A stretch of DNA of 64,000 nt from Anastrepha obliqua. Its lineage: Eukaryota > Arthropoda > Insecta > Diptera > Tephritidae. The notes below the pieces were generated by a model. It ran no database searches. It worked only from the letters and a program-made list of their open reading frames with translations, and was not told the DNA's origin. Below, piece by piece: positions 43,281-55,962 of this stretch (positions are counted from its first letter, which is position 1; the number at the start of each line of letters is the position of its first letter). The translations under genes and the position numbers were made by a program. Where the stretch lies: contig NC_072896.1 in assembly GCF_027943255.1 (NCBI RefSeq), positions 620,001 to 684,000 of the forward strand. Direction: 5' to 3'.

Positions 43281-46224
43281 GACTCGACCGTCTGAAGATA
43301 TTGGGCTGCTTTGCTTATTGTTTTTTACACTTGAATATACCATTTAAGTCCCGGAAAGTGAGGTAACCCTTGATGGCCGACTGAATATCTATGTTGGTGC
43401 AGGGAGGTTTATGTTATGGGTGGCTTCAGACTTAGATCGTCATCTTAATCGCACCTACAGGGGCAACTCAATGGCGGCGGCCTTAAATTGTATTCCGAGG
43501 ACTGCCAGGAGCTTAACGAAATAAAGAAAGTCAGAGTTTTAGCCCACAAAGCTTTTTCGCTCAGCTTCATTCCAATGTACTCGGGTCGCAGAATGTAGCG
43601 ACAACAAAATTGATAAAGTATAAGTCAAAACTCGTAGCCCAGCAAGAAAATATGGCGATGCCAGCGCCATCGGGAAGATCATAACAAACTTTCAAATCTT
43701 TGTAAGTATACTCACACTAAGTCATAAATATTTCATCGTAATCGGATGAATTGATTTGCAATGCATGTCTGACATACATATTTACATAACCGTTATATAA
43801 AGATAGATTAAGAATAGTGTTTTTTTAATTCCACCTTTTTTTGCTAATAAGTCAATAAATATTTCCACTAATTTGTAGAAATTCACATTTTTTCCAGTTG
43901 TGATTATTTTTCTTTAATTTTTTTGAATGTTCATTATTTTTATATTAAAATGGATTTGATAATGAGCTATTATCGAAAAAATCATATAAATCCAAATCTC
44001 GAATATTGCGTAAAAATTAGAAAAAATCCACAAATTTCCTCTGATATATGGAGAAAAAAAAAATTATAAAAAGTCGGCAGAATTTTTCAAGAGCTTGAAA
44101 CTTCTACTTTATTGTTCTAAAATTTAATAAGATACAAGGGCGGAAACTTATTCCCAATAAATTTGATTTTTTTAGATTGGCCACAACCAGACACGTCCAA
44201 TATTTTGAAAACACAAGTCAAAACTTATGGATTAGAAAATAGGTGAAGTTACACCAGTTCAGACTTTTGCTGTATTGGCAATTACGCACACAAGCGAGAG
44301 CTTCTTCCTACAAATTAAAAAGTAGAAAAAATGAAATATTTTCATCTGCTCCGTGCAGCTGCACCATGATGATGTTAGCAAATAAAGGAAAAAGATAAAG
44401 GATGTGACAAGACAATACACAGGGCAAAGAAAGGCATAAGCTGCAGGACAATCTATTATATGTGAAATTAAAAGGATACAATGAAAAGTACTCGTATATA
44501 GCACACAAGTCTCCGGAGAAGTTGAAGTAAGCAGCGCAAAGGGCAATGCCGAAGCAAGACCAGCAAAAAGAGCTAGCAGAAGAAGCAACAGAGTATCGTC
44601 CAGAGCGTTTAATTGTTCGTTGCAATTACCCTCTTTTTGTTGCAGCTTTTATATGCAATTTTTCTGCTTTTACTTGTTGCTCTTACATACTTTTCTGCAA
44701 AGTTCATTTAGTAAATGCTGTACAGTCTTTTCTTGTGTTAACTTTCTTTGTGTTGCGCTTTTAAGTTCCTTTTATTATAGAATTGAAAACTTGTTGTAAC
44801 TGCTGCGCTTGATGGCTCTTTAGTTGTCTCCTTTGCCGATGATTACAATTGTCATTTACTTACAATTTGCCTTAAAGTGGTCAATTGATTTCCTGGAGTG
44901 ATGTTGCTTTTCATTTGTTTGCTTTTAATTGATTTTCATCTTTGCCATAAATTCATGGAAATGAAGCAACAAGAAATTTAACTGAAAGATCAGTGTATCA
45001 TTGATGCGAGGATGCGAGGTTTTATTTACTCCAATTCAAATATACTTTTAATTATAGTAGTAAACGACTTGAGTGAGCCTATGTAAAAAATGAGATAAAA
45101 CTCTATATACGAAAGGCATGAGTGAAGGGTGAAATAAAGAGATATAAAGGACATCACACCTGGTGTCGACCTTTTTGAAAACTGATCTATTTCATACACC
45201 TGATAAGAGTCTCAAATACGTCTTTTTATTTGTGATTCATTTGTGAGCAATCGGGTGCCAGTCATCAACATTTTTTCGCCAAACCTCCGCCATGGAAAAC
45301 CTTTCGAGCTACTATTTATTTGTTTAATCTAGAAATGTAATAATTTTCGTACAGACTTAGTTTTTAAATTAATAATCAATTAAACATTTCAAACACTAAG
45401 AGCTTAGACTTAAATTTTGATAAACTTAAATCTAATTATAAATGATTAGGGATCAAATTAAACTCTTTCAAAGCCCTAGAAATTAGATAATTATGTACAT
45501 AGATGCATGTAAAGTAAGAAAGAGTTACAGGCTTTCTATTGGACAAAGACATACGGTTGGTTGACAAGCACCCTGCCCCTGGCATTACACGGAATTGGTT
45601 CCGTGAATAACAAAGAAAGAGGAACAAAACGTACAAAGATTTTTGGAATGCGCTCAAGTTGAATTATATGGCACTCAATTGGGTCTCCAAATAGGTAAAT
45701 ACTGGATAATTAAGTTTGTAGCGTACCAGAGCTCTAAATAATCATTTTAAGGTATAGGGGTCTTCAAATTCTGAGCTATAACGTCGGATAAACACAGGCT
45801 TTGAGGAAGATTTATGAGCTGATGAAACAAGAATTTATTATAATAAATCTTAAACGCGTTTTTTATCTAAGCTATTTAATTGAGAATTACCAAGCAGGGA
45901 TAAGGAATCAGACTTGGGTAAGAATATATTGAACAGTGTTTTGTATTTACATGTAGACGATTTAGGTTGCACCGGACAAGAATATCGTTAAGATCTGATT
46001 GAGGCTGGACGCATTTGTGATTTGTCTCTTAGTCATTGACATAAAGGAAAAACTTAGAAAAATAGAGACAACTAGATATATTACTAATGGTAATGGACCT
46101 GAGGCAATAAAGAGACAATAAAACACTGCAAGGAAGCTTTTTCCATAGCAATTGCACATTCGCACTAACAGCGAATGATTTACTCTTTTGAGACTTACTA
46201 GTAGAGCAGTCACAGCACTGGCAA
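43281..46224. other. non-coding sequence
   Basis: 43790-44250 is very AT-rich. A stretch near 45805-45835 (ALRKIYELMKQ in one frame) weakly resembles the LREIYKLMQQ region of the LINE at 30.1 kb, but is too short to call. Nothing else recognised. Confidence 0.35.
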
Positions 46225-46351
46225 TCTCAGCCAATGCACGACACTCAGCCATCGCTTTGAAAATTGCATAACCTAAAAGACAAATGAAAAATATTTTTTT
46301 TTAAATTTCACTACTTCTCTTTCTCAGCCAATGCACGACCCTCGGCCATCG
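46225..46351 (+). repeat. 30-bp direct repeat flanking a 67-bp unit
   Basis: CAGCCAATGCACGAC-CTC-GCCATCG occurs at 46225-46254 and again at 46322-46351 (about 28 of 30 identical). The 67-bp unit between them (ATTGCATAACC...CACTACTTCTCTTT) has a second copy at 47485-47560. Confidence 0.6.
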
Positions 46352-49254
46352 AACTTTGCAAAAGCACGGCTTATTGGTATCCATATCGCCATACCAACAC
46401 CAAGTTTTATTTTTATGGAAATGCTATAAAGTATTAAACACATTTCATTCAATTACCCCAGTTACCACTATCAAGTAATATTTTTCTATTAATTTCCGGC
46501 GTTGCTTATCTGGGTTGGCAGGCCGCGTAGTCAGGGTTGGTATGCTCGGGCCTTTCGGTATGAGCTGCAACATTTTGTTTCTTAACTTGAGATGCCGACG
46601 CAATCTTGAGGTCACGATGTAAGTCAGTGCTCCTCACCAACCAAGGTGCGTTTATTGTGCTTTTTAAAAATTTGAGGTCAAAAAATTATTTGCACTTGTC
46701 ACACTGAACTCTTACTTAACTGCTATCAACATTTACCAAAAAAGTTAAATTTTTTTCTATTTTCAGAGCTCTTTTCAAAAAATTATTTTGCTTGCAGTTC
46801 ATACAGCACTTTCCTCGATTGCTTCAAGCTTGTAAAGCTCAAGTATATGCACTAATGTCACATAATTTTATACGATCCCATAAGCTATATATTTAAAAAT
46901 AAAAGTTAACCAAATGAAGCTATTACTCCAGCGAATTGTTATTTTTATAGAAGAAAAAGGGTCAAAACGTGACAGTTTAATTACACTGCATTCCATGCAC
47001 ATGAAATTCAAATTTCATATATGTCAAATGCGCTTATGAATATCCGTAAACACATTTATTGGCTTCTGCATAATATTTTGAGTATTTCTCATATTTACGA
47101 AAGAATAATGTGTCAGAACTGTGGAAAGGGTTGAGGGCGAACTTTTATCGCTCGGGCAGAGCACGCATAATAAAAGGTCACGCACACGCCGCGTTGCATT
47201 TATTGCGGTTACTGCTTAAGAAGTTCATAAAACCACGATGCGAGCGTAAAATAAATTTTAAGTGCTTGAATTTCAAACATATATGAATAACTAACACCAT
47301 CCGAAGAGTGAAAATAAAAATGGTGGTTGAGTGCGAAAGGGATGTGCCACGTAAAAGGGAAGAATGTATATATGTAAGTACTAGTAAGTAAATGTTCTAC
47401 ATGCGTAAATATGACTGAAAAATCCCCAAAAAATTATTCACATATGTCTCGCGAATTTTTCATAAAAAAATAAAAATCAGTATTGCGCTTTGGAAATTGC
47501 ATAACCCAAGGGGCAAATGTAAAATATTTTTTTTTTTAATTTTACTACTTCTCTTTCTTTACATACCACATAACTATTTAAGTTCCATTGCTTCCACTGC
47601 TTCTCGAATCAAAATGGAACATGAAATTGATTTTCTTTGAGAAGCTTTCTTTATAAACTTTCCAGCATAAGAATTTTGTAATTTCGACAGCGTGTTGCCA
47701 CATGACGCGGTAAATGTGTTGCAGTGAATATTTACTGCTAAAATATTCGATATTCGATGAAATTTTATATACTTATTTGTATGTGTGCATAAAAACTCAC
47801 ATATAAATACTCCCTCTTGAGTGCCCACTTCAGAATATTATTAAAAACAGCGGGTGCATCCGCCTTAGCTGCTCACCCTGCGCCCACTCGCCGACACTCG
47901 TTGACAGATGATGCCGTTATGTGTAAGCAATGACAATTCAATTGGCATTTTTGTCATTCTTAATCTGCACATTACTGCCGAACTTTGCTTTTTACTAACA
48001 AATTTCTATGCTCGCAGTTATGTGCTCAAAACCGACTACATTCGTTTATATTCCACACACACACAGATGTATATAAATTTCTATTAAATAGCTTCAATAA
48101 TAAAATCACATAAATATTCGCACACACTAGTACATATACACATATACATATATGTATTGGTATTCAACTGGAATTGTGCTATTGTCACAATATTGTCAAA
48201 TCGTCGACATTTTCGGCAAATGTCGCATGCTACACTCATTCACATAAATATTCGCACAATGAAATTATTTCACATTGTGGTCATTTGTCCGCTGCTGATG
48301 CAGCTCATTGTGGCATTCATTACTGTCGCTCGCAACAAATTGTGATTGTCGTTGTAATTGTCAATATGCAGTATTTTTGTTGTTATTTGCTCTATTTAAA
48401 CATAAATTTATTACATTTGGGTCAATATTTGTTTGGTGGATGCAATAAATTTTTGCTAACTCCCGCACGCTTTGTGTTGGGGCCATAGTGAGATATGTGC
48501 ACTCATACACATGCATTTAAGCCTATGTAACTGTATAACTCATTACAAGTTTTGTTTGGATTTGTCACCAGCCAACACAATTTAATAGGCATTGCACCAC
48601 TTCAGTGCATCGCGCAATGGTTGCACTTCTATTTTAATAACCAAAATTTTATTATATAAAATACTGCACAACAAACTGAAGTGTGTCATTTTTCAGATTA
48701 TTTTATCGGCCTCAATTATCAAGGAGAGTTAAATGAGAAGGGTCACAGAGTGGTTAGAATTAGGAGAGAGGCTATTTAACTGCAGTATTTGTGAGGATCG
48801 ACTGCCGACTCGTATAGGTTCGTGCTTTATAAAGCACTTATACCAGTTCTTTTGCTTTGATAGTACGATCTGCTGGGAGTAGCTCTGGATACAAGTAGAG
48901 GTATGCGGGAGTTTTGGTATGATGTCAGAAAGTCTTGCTACACTATCACTTTCTTCACTTTGACTTCAAGTTACTCAAGGCCACTTGTATTCGATCACCT
49001 CACTGCACTTAAAAAAGTTCGTGGCGGTAGCAGCTCTTAAAATTTGTGAAGAATAATAGCTTCATAAGTAAACTTGGTGTTTGGGTACAAGCCTAGAGGT
49101 TTCTAAGGGCAAAAGAACTAAACATTCAGAGATCTAGCAAACGAAATTAGCATGAAAACTCCAAAAACATTCTGTATAGTATGTTTGGCTATTTACGTAG
49201 TATGGAAAATATGCATATAAGTACCAGGCAGGGGTGGTCTAAGAAACATGTGTC
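46352..49254. other. non-coding sequence
   Basis: Apart from the second copy of the small unit at 47485-47560 and CATA/TATG tracts near 48055-48160, I recognise nothing. 47860-47900 is locally GC-rich without a frame. Confidence 0.4.
47485..47560 (+). repeat. second copy of the 67-bp unit
   Basis: GCTTTGGAAATTGCATAACC through TTTTACTACTTCTCTTTCT matches 46253-46325 with about one mismatch per eight bases. It does not have the 30-bp flanking repeats seen there. Confidence 0.55.
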
Positions 49255-49560
49255 AGACCCTTTGTAGCGTATGGTGTGGAGGCACGAGCAGTTACAACGC
49301 TGCGTATTATCAACGGCTACTCGAGAGTTGACCACCAGAGGAACGACGACATAAGAAGTATATGTGATATGGAGGACGTAACCAAATAGAGTAGAAATCG
49401 CCGGAAAGATTGGAACAAATACATTCAAAGAATGCCTAAAGAACGTCTCGTGAAATCAGCTAAGTTGAAAAGACCTACCACAACTAGACCTCTAGGAAGA
49501 GCTCCTCGAAGATGGCATGCATATTGGATTTCAGGCTCACGATTCCAATAATATTGGCTA
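49255..49560 (+). pseudogene. non-LTR retrotransposon C-terminal fragment
   Basis: The frame reads YSRVDHQRNDDIRSICDMED, then after a stop SRNRRKDWNKYIQRMPKERL, and TTTRPLGRAPRRWHAYW. It matches the C-terminal block of a group of insect LINE ORF2 proteins (RRDRxRNxDIRxxCxIxDVxxWxxxRRxxWNxHIxRM...RPxGRPxKRW). Only about 95 codons remain, with one in-frame stop. Clade assignment is uncertain. Confidence 0.6.
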
Positions 49561-51107
49561 CAATTGGCTAATAGTATTGGCTACAATATAAAACTTATGC
49601 ATTTTTTGAATTTATGTTTTGCAAATTTTATTTATTGTAGGATGAATTTATAGGTAATCGTTTCTTGTTAAATGTTGTTTTCAAACAGGTCGTGGTCCTA
49701 AATAAAAGATGAAGAAGAAGAAACTGAGAAATGCTACTGAAAAAAATTTTCCAGGAGACAAATGTAATTTCAAGCTGGTTCACATGATCCCAATATATTT
49801 TGCATCTACGTACGCTATATACGCATACACATACACATATATATCTTGCGTAGTTTGCCACCACACTTCTACAAGAACAGCAATTTTAGTACTTATGACT
49901 TTTATTTTCCTTTGGTAGCAGCTCCATTTTCTGCTTCGCCTACGCGCAATCGAACAATGCAAATAATTGTCAAACATTTCCGATAACTGCTGTACGACAG
50001 CTACAAGGAAGTGAAAAGAAAACTAAAAATGGAAGGAAAAAATCAAAAGAAATACAAAGAAAAAAGACAAACTGAGTGAGTGAACAATGCGATGGCGGCA
50101 AGTGATGGTGGGGGCAAAGCCGTCAGCAATGGAGGGGAGGCATTCCATGTACATTACGCCATTGTACAGGCAATAAAAACGCATGAACGTCAGTCAGAAC
50201 GCCAATTGAACTGCAAAGAAGTGTATGGTGCGCAGTGCGAGTTAAGTGGTAAAGAGGAAATATTTGCGCAACCCATTGTTCATAGGCTTCTCAGCAAATA
50301 CTCCTGGTGAAAACGAATTGGGCATTTTGTCGTGCTGCCGCTGCATTTGAATGTGTCAATATGTGTTGGCGCTTGAGTGCTCACGTCTTGGTTGTGTGCA
50401 TATGTTTACGTAAGAGTGGATCTGTGTTTGTGCTTTGATAGCTGTCATTGTTATTGTCAAAATGGCAAAAATGATAGCCATACGCAGCGTAACGTTAATA
50501 CTGAGCAGCAAAGTGCTGAAATTTTTCGCATATCCTTTGCTGAACCTCATGTTTTTGGACCTGCTTTTATCATTCACGGGCCATTGTAATTCTGCTAATT
50601 TTTATTCTGCTGATTTGACATTTCTAAATAGTTTGAAAGTCAGTTGCTTCAATGCTTATTTCTCTTTTATCGTTTGTAACCCTTTGATGACCGGCTACTT
50701 TATCTTTTTTCCTTCCGCTTATATAATGAAATGACTTTACTAATGGGAAAGTGGGATGGACAAAATTTTCAAATTCCTAATTTTAATTTTAAAACTTGTT
50801 CATATCTGTGACTGACACTTTTTACTATTGACAGTTTGGACGGTAAAAACGCCAAGTTTTTAATGGTCTGTCATTTAGAAATTTGTAGAACGACATGGCA
50901 ATCAAATTATTTGATACGAAATATCCGCAGTGCATATTTGAAGTGTAACTAAGCAAATCCTTGCCTTTACTCGTTTCCAATAACAACGTTTTAACTAGGA
51001 TGAAACTTAATTGCGGTTATATAAAATGAAAAAAGTGAAAAAGTCGGAGCTCCTTTTCAGTTTAGTGAATAAAAATGTTATGTTAGGTTCCTTTCTAGTT
51101 ATCAGAT
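49561..51107. other. non-coding sequence
   Basis: Small TATTGGCTACAAT duplications near 49550-49590. A 76-codon frame at 50080-50310 plus has balanced composition (MAASDGGGKAVSNGGEAFHV start region) but no recognisable domain; it is an unsupported candidate. The rest looks like chance frames. Confidence 0.3.
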
Positions 51108-51335
51108 CTCGTGTGCGCTTCTTGATGTTGTTCTACAAATGGTGAGACCTACAGTTTTATGCCGCCTCCGAATGGCAGATGGTTTTTATGAGGAGCTTTT
51201 TCATTACATAAATACACTCGGAAGTCGCAAAGCGACCGATATTAGAAAAAATATTTACTATTACTTTGGAGTTTCGTGCCGAGAGAGGATTTCGAAGCCG
51301 GACATTACCGACCTATTCGCTTACGGCAGCAACGC
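51108..51335 (-). repeat. tRNA-derived SINE, copy 6 (most complete)
   Basis: On the minus strand the head is GCTGCCGTAAGCGAATAGGT (A-box region) and GGCTTCGAAATCC (B-box region). The body continues CGGTCGCTTTGCGACTTCCG, GAAAAAGCTCCTCATAAAAA, GGAGGCGGCATAAAACTGTA and CCATTTGTAGAACAACATCA, up to GCGCACACGAGA. It spans about 228 bp and shows the order of blocks seen piecemeal in the other copies. Confidence 0.65.
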
Positions 51336-51519
51336 TACAATAATTGACTTAGAAGCTGGCCGGATTTAATTTCTTCTTTATAGGTCCATGTGCTAGATGA
51401 ATATAATAGGCCATGGGACTCGAAATATATCAAGAACGTAGTTCCCAATTATATTTAAAATCGAACATCAGCTTAGAATTGTGAAGCATCGAGCGGTGAC
51501 GCCGAACACACGTTCTTTA

Positions 51520-51890
51520 GTTGCGACAGATGGCTCGTGGAAAGATATGCTCTGAGGGAGCAGATTGGCGACACCGCGCCGACCAATGTAATCAGCAAAA
51601 TGCTTGAATGCGGGGATAGTTAGAATGCGATTAAAGGATATGTCGAAGGCGTATTATGGAGAAAAAAGATAGACCTCAACAGTACAAAAAAGCGAAACCT
51701 CACAGGCAGAGACTTAAGAAGACGAGCCTATTGCATGAAGCTGGCTACTAGTGGTGGACTCAGACGTGGGCGAAGAGAACTGGTACATTCCATGGATGTA
51801 ATGCAGAAAGTCGTTCCGGGAAGGGAGTTTCCCCAGAAGAGAAGGAGGGGCTGTTTTAGTTGCCGTACTACTCAACGCAGTTAACGACGG
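51520..51890 (+). pseudogene. possible LINE-derived coding remnant
   Basis: The plus-strand frame reads EQIGDTAPTNVISKMLECGD, a stop, then NAIKGYVEGVLWRKKIDLN and LRRRAYCMKLATSGG. The acidic/basic helical character and the pattern (xxVIxKMLExxxxWxAVxxFxxxVLxxK) recall C-terminal ends of some insect LINE polyproteins, but I cannot name the family with confidence. Confidence 0.3.
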
Positions 51891-54800
51891 TTGCTGTAAG
51901 TGGCAAGGCATTTTGAACCCTACCGCAGCCCCAAAAAAAAACATTGTAGTACTAGTAATTATCAAGCCCTCATCATTAAATATAGTATCTTCATGTCATA
52001 TCAAATCCGAGTATAAAGTAAAATATTTTATTTTGTAATAATTAGGAATATTTTTCAAAGTTAGAATACTGAAAAGTCTATTTTGGTTACTAAAAATTAC
52101 TAATTGTATTGTATTCTTTACTAGCCAACAACACTTTCATAAGTATTATCTCGCAGCAAGCGGCCGCAAACAGTCTGTGTATTAGTTATCAAAATATTCC
52201 CTACTTTCTTGACGTTCACATGCGATGGGAATGTGTTTGTTGAAGCACTACAGAACAGCCCACATTACCGCATATGAACCGCAATCAGAGCTTTTAACGG
52301 AAGTGCACAATACCGTTAACCAATGATTTTATCAAGAGTTTACACCATTTTTCGTGCAAACCCAGCACAAGCCACAAAACAAAGTGGCGCGGTTAACCTC
52401 GCCAACCAGAGAGTTGAGCAATCAACCGAGTTGAAATGCAAGTAGGTGAGCTACCTTAGTGCGCGTGCCGCAATGACAACCCCTACAACAGAGCAGTTGC
52501 GCAGCGATTTTACCTGTTAGGCAGGCTGAGGTTAGCATTTGTGCTAATAAATTACACGCGATGATATCACAAAATATAATTAAGTGCTAAATTTCCACAC
52601 GCCAGCCTAACAAGTCAACACAGAAAAAGTTTTGGTGGATGTAGGTACCCTTTTTTTGCCAGTTGTGACTGTTTGTAGGAATTACTTTATTACGTGTCAA
52701 AATAGTGAACTTAACCGCAAAGCATGAAAAGTCGTGTAGGTAGTCGCACAAGCAATTCTGCTGAGTCTACCTTTGCAATACCCTACGCTGAAGTTCCAGT
52801 GAACATCACAGGGAGAGAGAGTAGATGAAAAACCTGGTAAGCAAATTCGGTAAAAATCTGGAAGAAGGTATTGCGGTTAGGTGGCGCGGGAGCTGGATGT
52901 TTCGGAAGTTGTGAACACTACACAAACAAATTAATAAATATTTTTGCAATGAGAGGCTCGATAGGGGCTGTGATAGAAACATTTGGAAATTGTCACTTAC
53001 CACGGATAGGAATATCCACCTAAAAAGTGTAACTAGTAAAACCCCAGTAACTCAAATCTAATAGTGTAGGGTGTGAAAAGTGGTTGCAAGCGAAATATGA
53101 AGCGTGAAAAAACTTTCGATGAAGATAAACCAAGCGTGTGCATCCATTTTTCAGTCGGTTTGCTTAGTGGCCGGCTGAGTGCTAGCTACAATTTTGTAGC
53201 TGGACACGCGCGCACTACCACACTGTTGCTTGGCATAGCAAAGTGCTGAGTTTACTTTGCTGTGTACGTTGCTGAAGTGCAATGTTGTATCCAGAGTAGA
53301 CGGAGGCTAGCGTGACATAAAAGGCTGTGTGCCTAGGCTCGTATAAAAGGCGTTACCGGCGTCAAGAGCCGGAAGGGAAGGTGAAGAAATTTGTGAAAAT
53401 TTACGTGCAACACTGCACTACAAGTCAAACGGAAACGGAAGTGGCAGTGCCACTCTCAGACACGGCGTCACAGCAAAGGCATGGAGCAAAAACATTGCAG
53501 CCCAGCCAAATGATACTAATACACATAAGCAAAATATAAAAGGTGGGCTTGTTTTGGCGCGGCACGTGCACAGAAGAGCTGTCCTGCAAACAGACAGATG
53601 TACAAACAGACAGACAATGCATTGTGCCATCACGTTAGGTGCTTTGTTGTTTAATCTAAACGGCCTGGCAGTAATGTGCAACTTTATGCAACGCGCTGCA
53701 AAAGTGAGGTCAGCGAAATGGAGTATGCAACAGCGTGTGGAGACAACAAAAGCGCGCACTCTCCCGGGACATTTTGAGGCTGCAGCTTAAAAATGAAGAG
53801 AGGCGGAGGAGGACCTGCCAGCTACCCTGCCACAAATGCTCCATCATTGTCGTAATTCACCGGTGCACGCGCCAGAAACAGTGGTGTGGTGGACACATCG
53901 TCAGTTATTGCCTGTCGCCAGCCGCCTTAACTGATGCCATTGCAAGTAAATTAGTACTTACGCGGTTGCTGGGGCGCATAGGCGTTGGCCAAGGGGCAAC
54001 ATAAATTCGTAAGTAACTGTGTATCTGCGTAATTTGCCGAATTTAAGCGAAATAAAATTCCAATTTCAGAAGTGTTATTTCACCAGTTAATGGGGAAAAA
54101 GACGAATGGTCTCAAGCAGCGTGCTGCCAACAAAGGAAGAACCCAATAGTGCCAATGTTTTTGTTGTTTTTGTATAGTGCAACATTATCACTTTGTTTGC
54201 TTGTACCACACTTGGAAGCTCTTTGCATATGCAACAATGAGGCAAAGAATGAAGTCTTACAAGCGGATATAAAAATGGAGAAATAAAAATAAAAATAATA
54301 TGTGGCTTGCAACACTGCCCTAAAGCGTTGCTGGCATTATTTTATGCTCGTAATTTGAGTGCCCTTCCCTCCTGTTGCAAGCGGAGGCCAAATGCAGACG
54401 TCCATTGGCGTAAGCCCTAGCAGCGAGCCAAGTTAGTGCCGGAAACGGAAACCAAAAATTGCTACTTGTTATATGCGAGGCGGAGGTGATGAAGCATTCG
54501 AAAGCAGAGAGGCAATCGGAGGGGGTGGTGATAGTGATACCATCATATTGTCCTTAGTTTCTCTCTACTTCCTCAAGAGGTTCTATTATTTGCCAAACTC
54601 CCTCAAACGCCCTATTTGCCACACTCACCTACTGCGTTGTAGTTTTTGTTGGTGTCAGAGATAATATCCATTTTTGTGGGAAACGAAGTTATTACTTAGT
54701 TAAAGCGTTGCCACACCGCTTGGAAAAATGAATTACAGGAAGGATAGGATTTGAGAATGTTTGGGAACTGAGAGCATATTTAGGGAACCCCTTCTGCATA

Positions 54801-55402
54801 CGTACAATTCTCTCCATTGCAAATTGGTGGCACGGCCATTAAGCCTTAGGACTTGACTTAATACGAGTATTCTCCTAAATACTAAATATTTATATAGAAA
54901 ATTATTAAAGTAGTTGAATTTTTTCAAGCATTGCGATGGAAATACTTATAGTAGCGGCAGAGTTGTCATTAGTCGGCATGATGTTGACGGCAAGGTGGTG
55001 GCGGGCGAGTAGCGACACTTACTTTGCTTTGGGTGTGCTTGTTTCCATTTACAGATGTCTTGAAGAAGGTATACAGCTCTTTGATCGCAACATTGAGAAA
55101 AGCACTCGCTTTAGCGAGAATTCGCAGCAAAGAGAACTTCATGCTTGCTATCCATTTTTTCTGCAGGTTTTTGTTATCACAGGGCAAAGCAAAGTAGTCA
55201 AGTGGGAGTTCTCAGCACGAAGATAATTGTTGTTTACTGCTCGTGCCAATTGGAGTTTCAGTAGAACTCACACGAGCCGGCGATTTTGCTTTCATTGGAA
55301 GCAAGATATTGACTTGGCGATGCTTTGACTTCGAGATAAAGTATGCCCTCCACAACAGCGGGTGGGCGAGGCGTGCGGATCGAGTTCCGATGAGCAGTAG
55401 CG
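51891..55402. other. non-coding sequence, 52.2-54.4 kb less AT-rich
   Basis: The stretch 53.15-54.0 kb is relatively GC-rich, has frames with few stops (53327-53539 and 53735-54004 plus), and could hold an untranslated exon. No domain is recognisable. An inverted repeat AGCTACAA-TT-TTGTAGCT lies at about 53184-53201. Confidence 0.3.
53342..53349 (+). promoter_or_regulatory. TATA-box-like motif
   Basis: TATAAAAG sits just upstream of a GC-richer stretch with few stops. I see no good initiator about 30 bases downstream, so this is a weak promoter candidate. Confidence 0.2.
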
Positions 55403-55962
55403 CAGACTCAACGAAGAATCTCTCTCGCCAACAAGTGCTACTTTGGGCTAAGTATGCAATTGACTAGTAAAATCCTCTCTCGACGAACAAAACTAACACT
55501 CTACAAGGCTCTCATCATGTCCGTTCTAACGTATAGCGCAGAAGCTTGCACGATGACAATATCCGATGAGGTGTCATTTGGAGTGTCTGAGAGAAAGATT
55601 TTACGGAAGATCCTTTGGACCTTTGCACGTTGGTGACGGTGAATATTGCAGGCGATGCAACGATGAGCTGTATGAGTTTTACGACGATATAGACATAGAG
55701 CAACGAATAAAGATCCAGCGGCTAGGTTAGTTGCGTCATGTCGTCCGAATGGGTACAAGCCCACGGGCTCTCAAAGTATTTGATGCGGCACCAGCTGGTG
55801 ATAGCAGAGAAAGAGGAAGTCTCCTCTGTGTTGGAAAGATCGGATTGGGTGGAGGAGGACTTGGCTTCACTTGGTGTGTCCAACTGGCGCCGGACTGGCG
55901 CGTTTTGTTAAACTGGACCAAAATCGCGTAAGCGGTTATCACGCTAATTAAGAAGAAGAGGA
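55403..55962 (+). pseudogene. non-LTR retrotransposon (RTE-like), short 5'-truncated copy
   Basis: Homologous to 57979-58552. Blocks are SRRTKLTLYKALIMSVLTYS, SERKILRKILW, CRRCNDELYEF, and ...ALKVFDAAPAGDSRERGS in shifting frames. It ends in the same CGCGTAAGCGGTTATC-CGC-AATTAAGAAGAAGA tail. The shared 3' tail with different 5' break points is the expected outcome of target-primed reverse transcription. It contains only the RT C-terminal region and is inactive. Confidence 0.8.

Noticed and set aside
45780..45850. LINE fragment suggested by ALRKIYELMKQ
   Set aside because: Only about eleven codons resemble the LINE at 30.1 kb, and the rest has no match.
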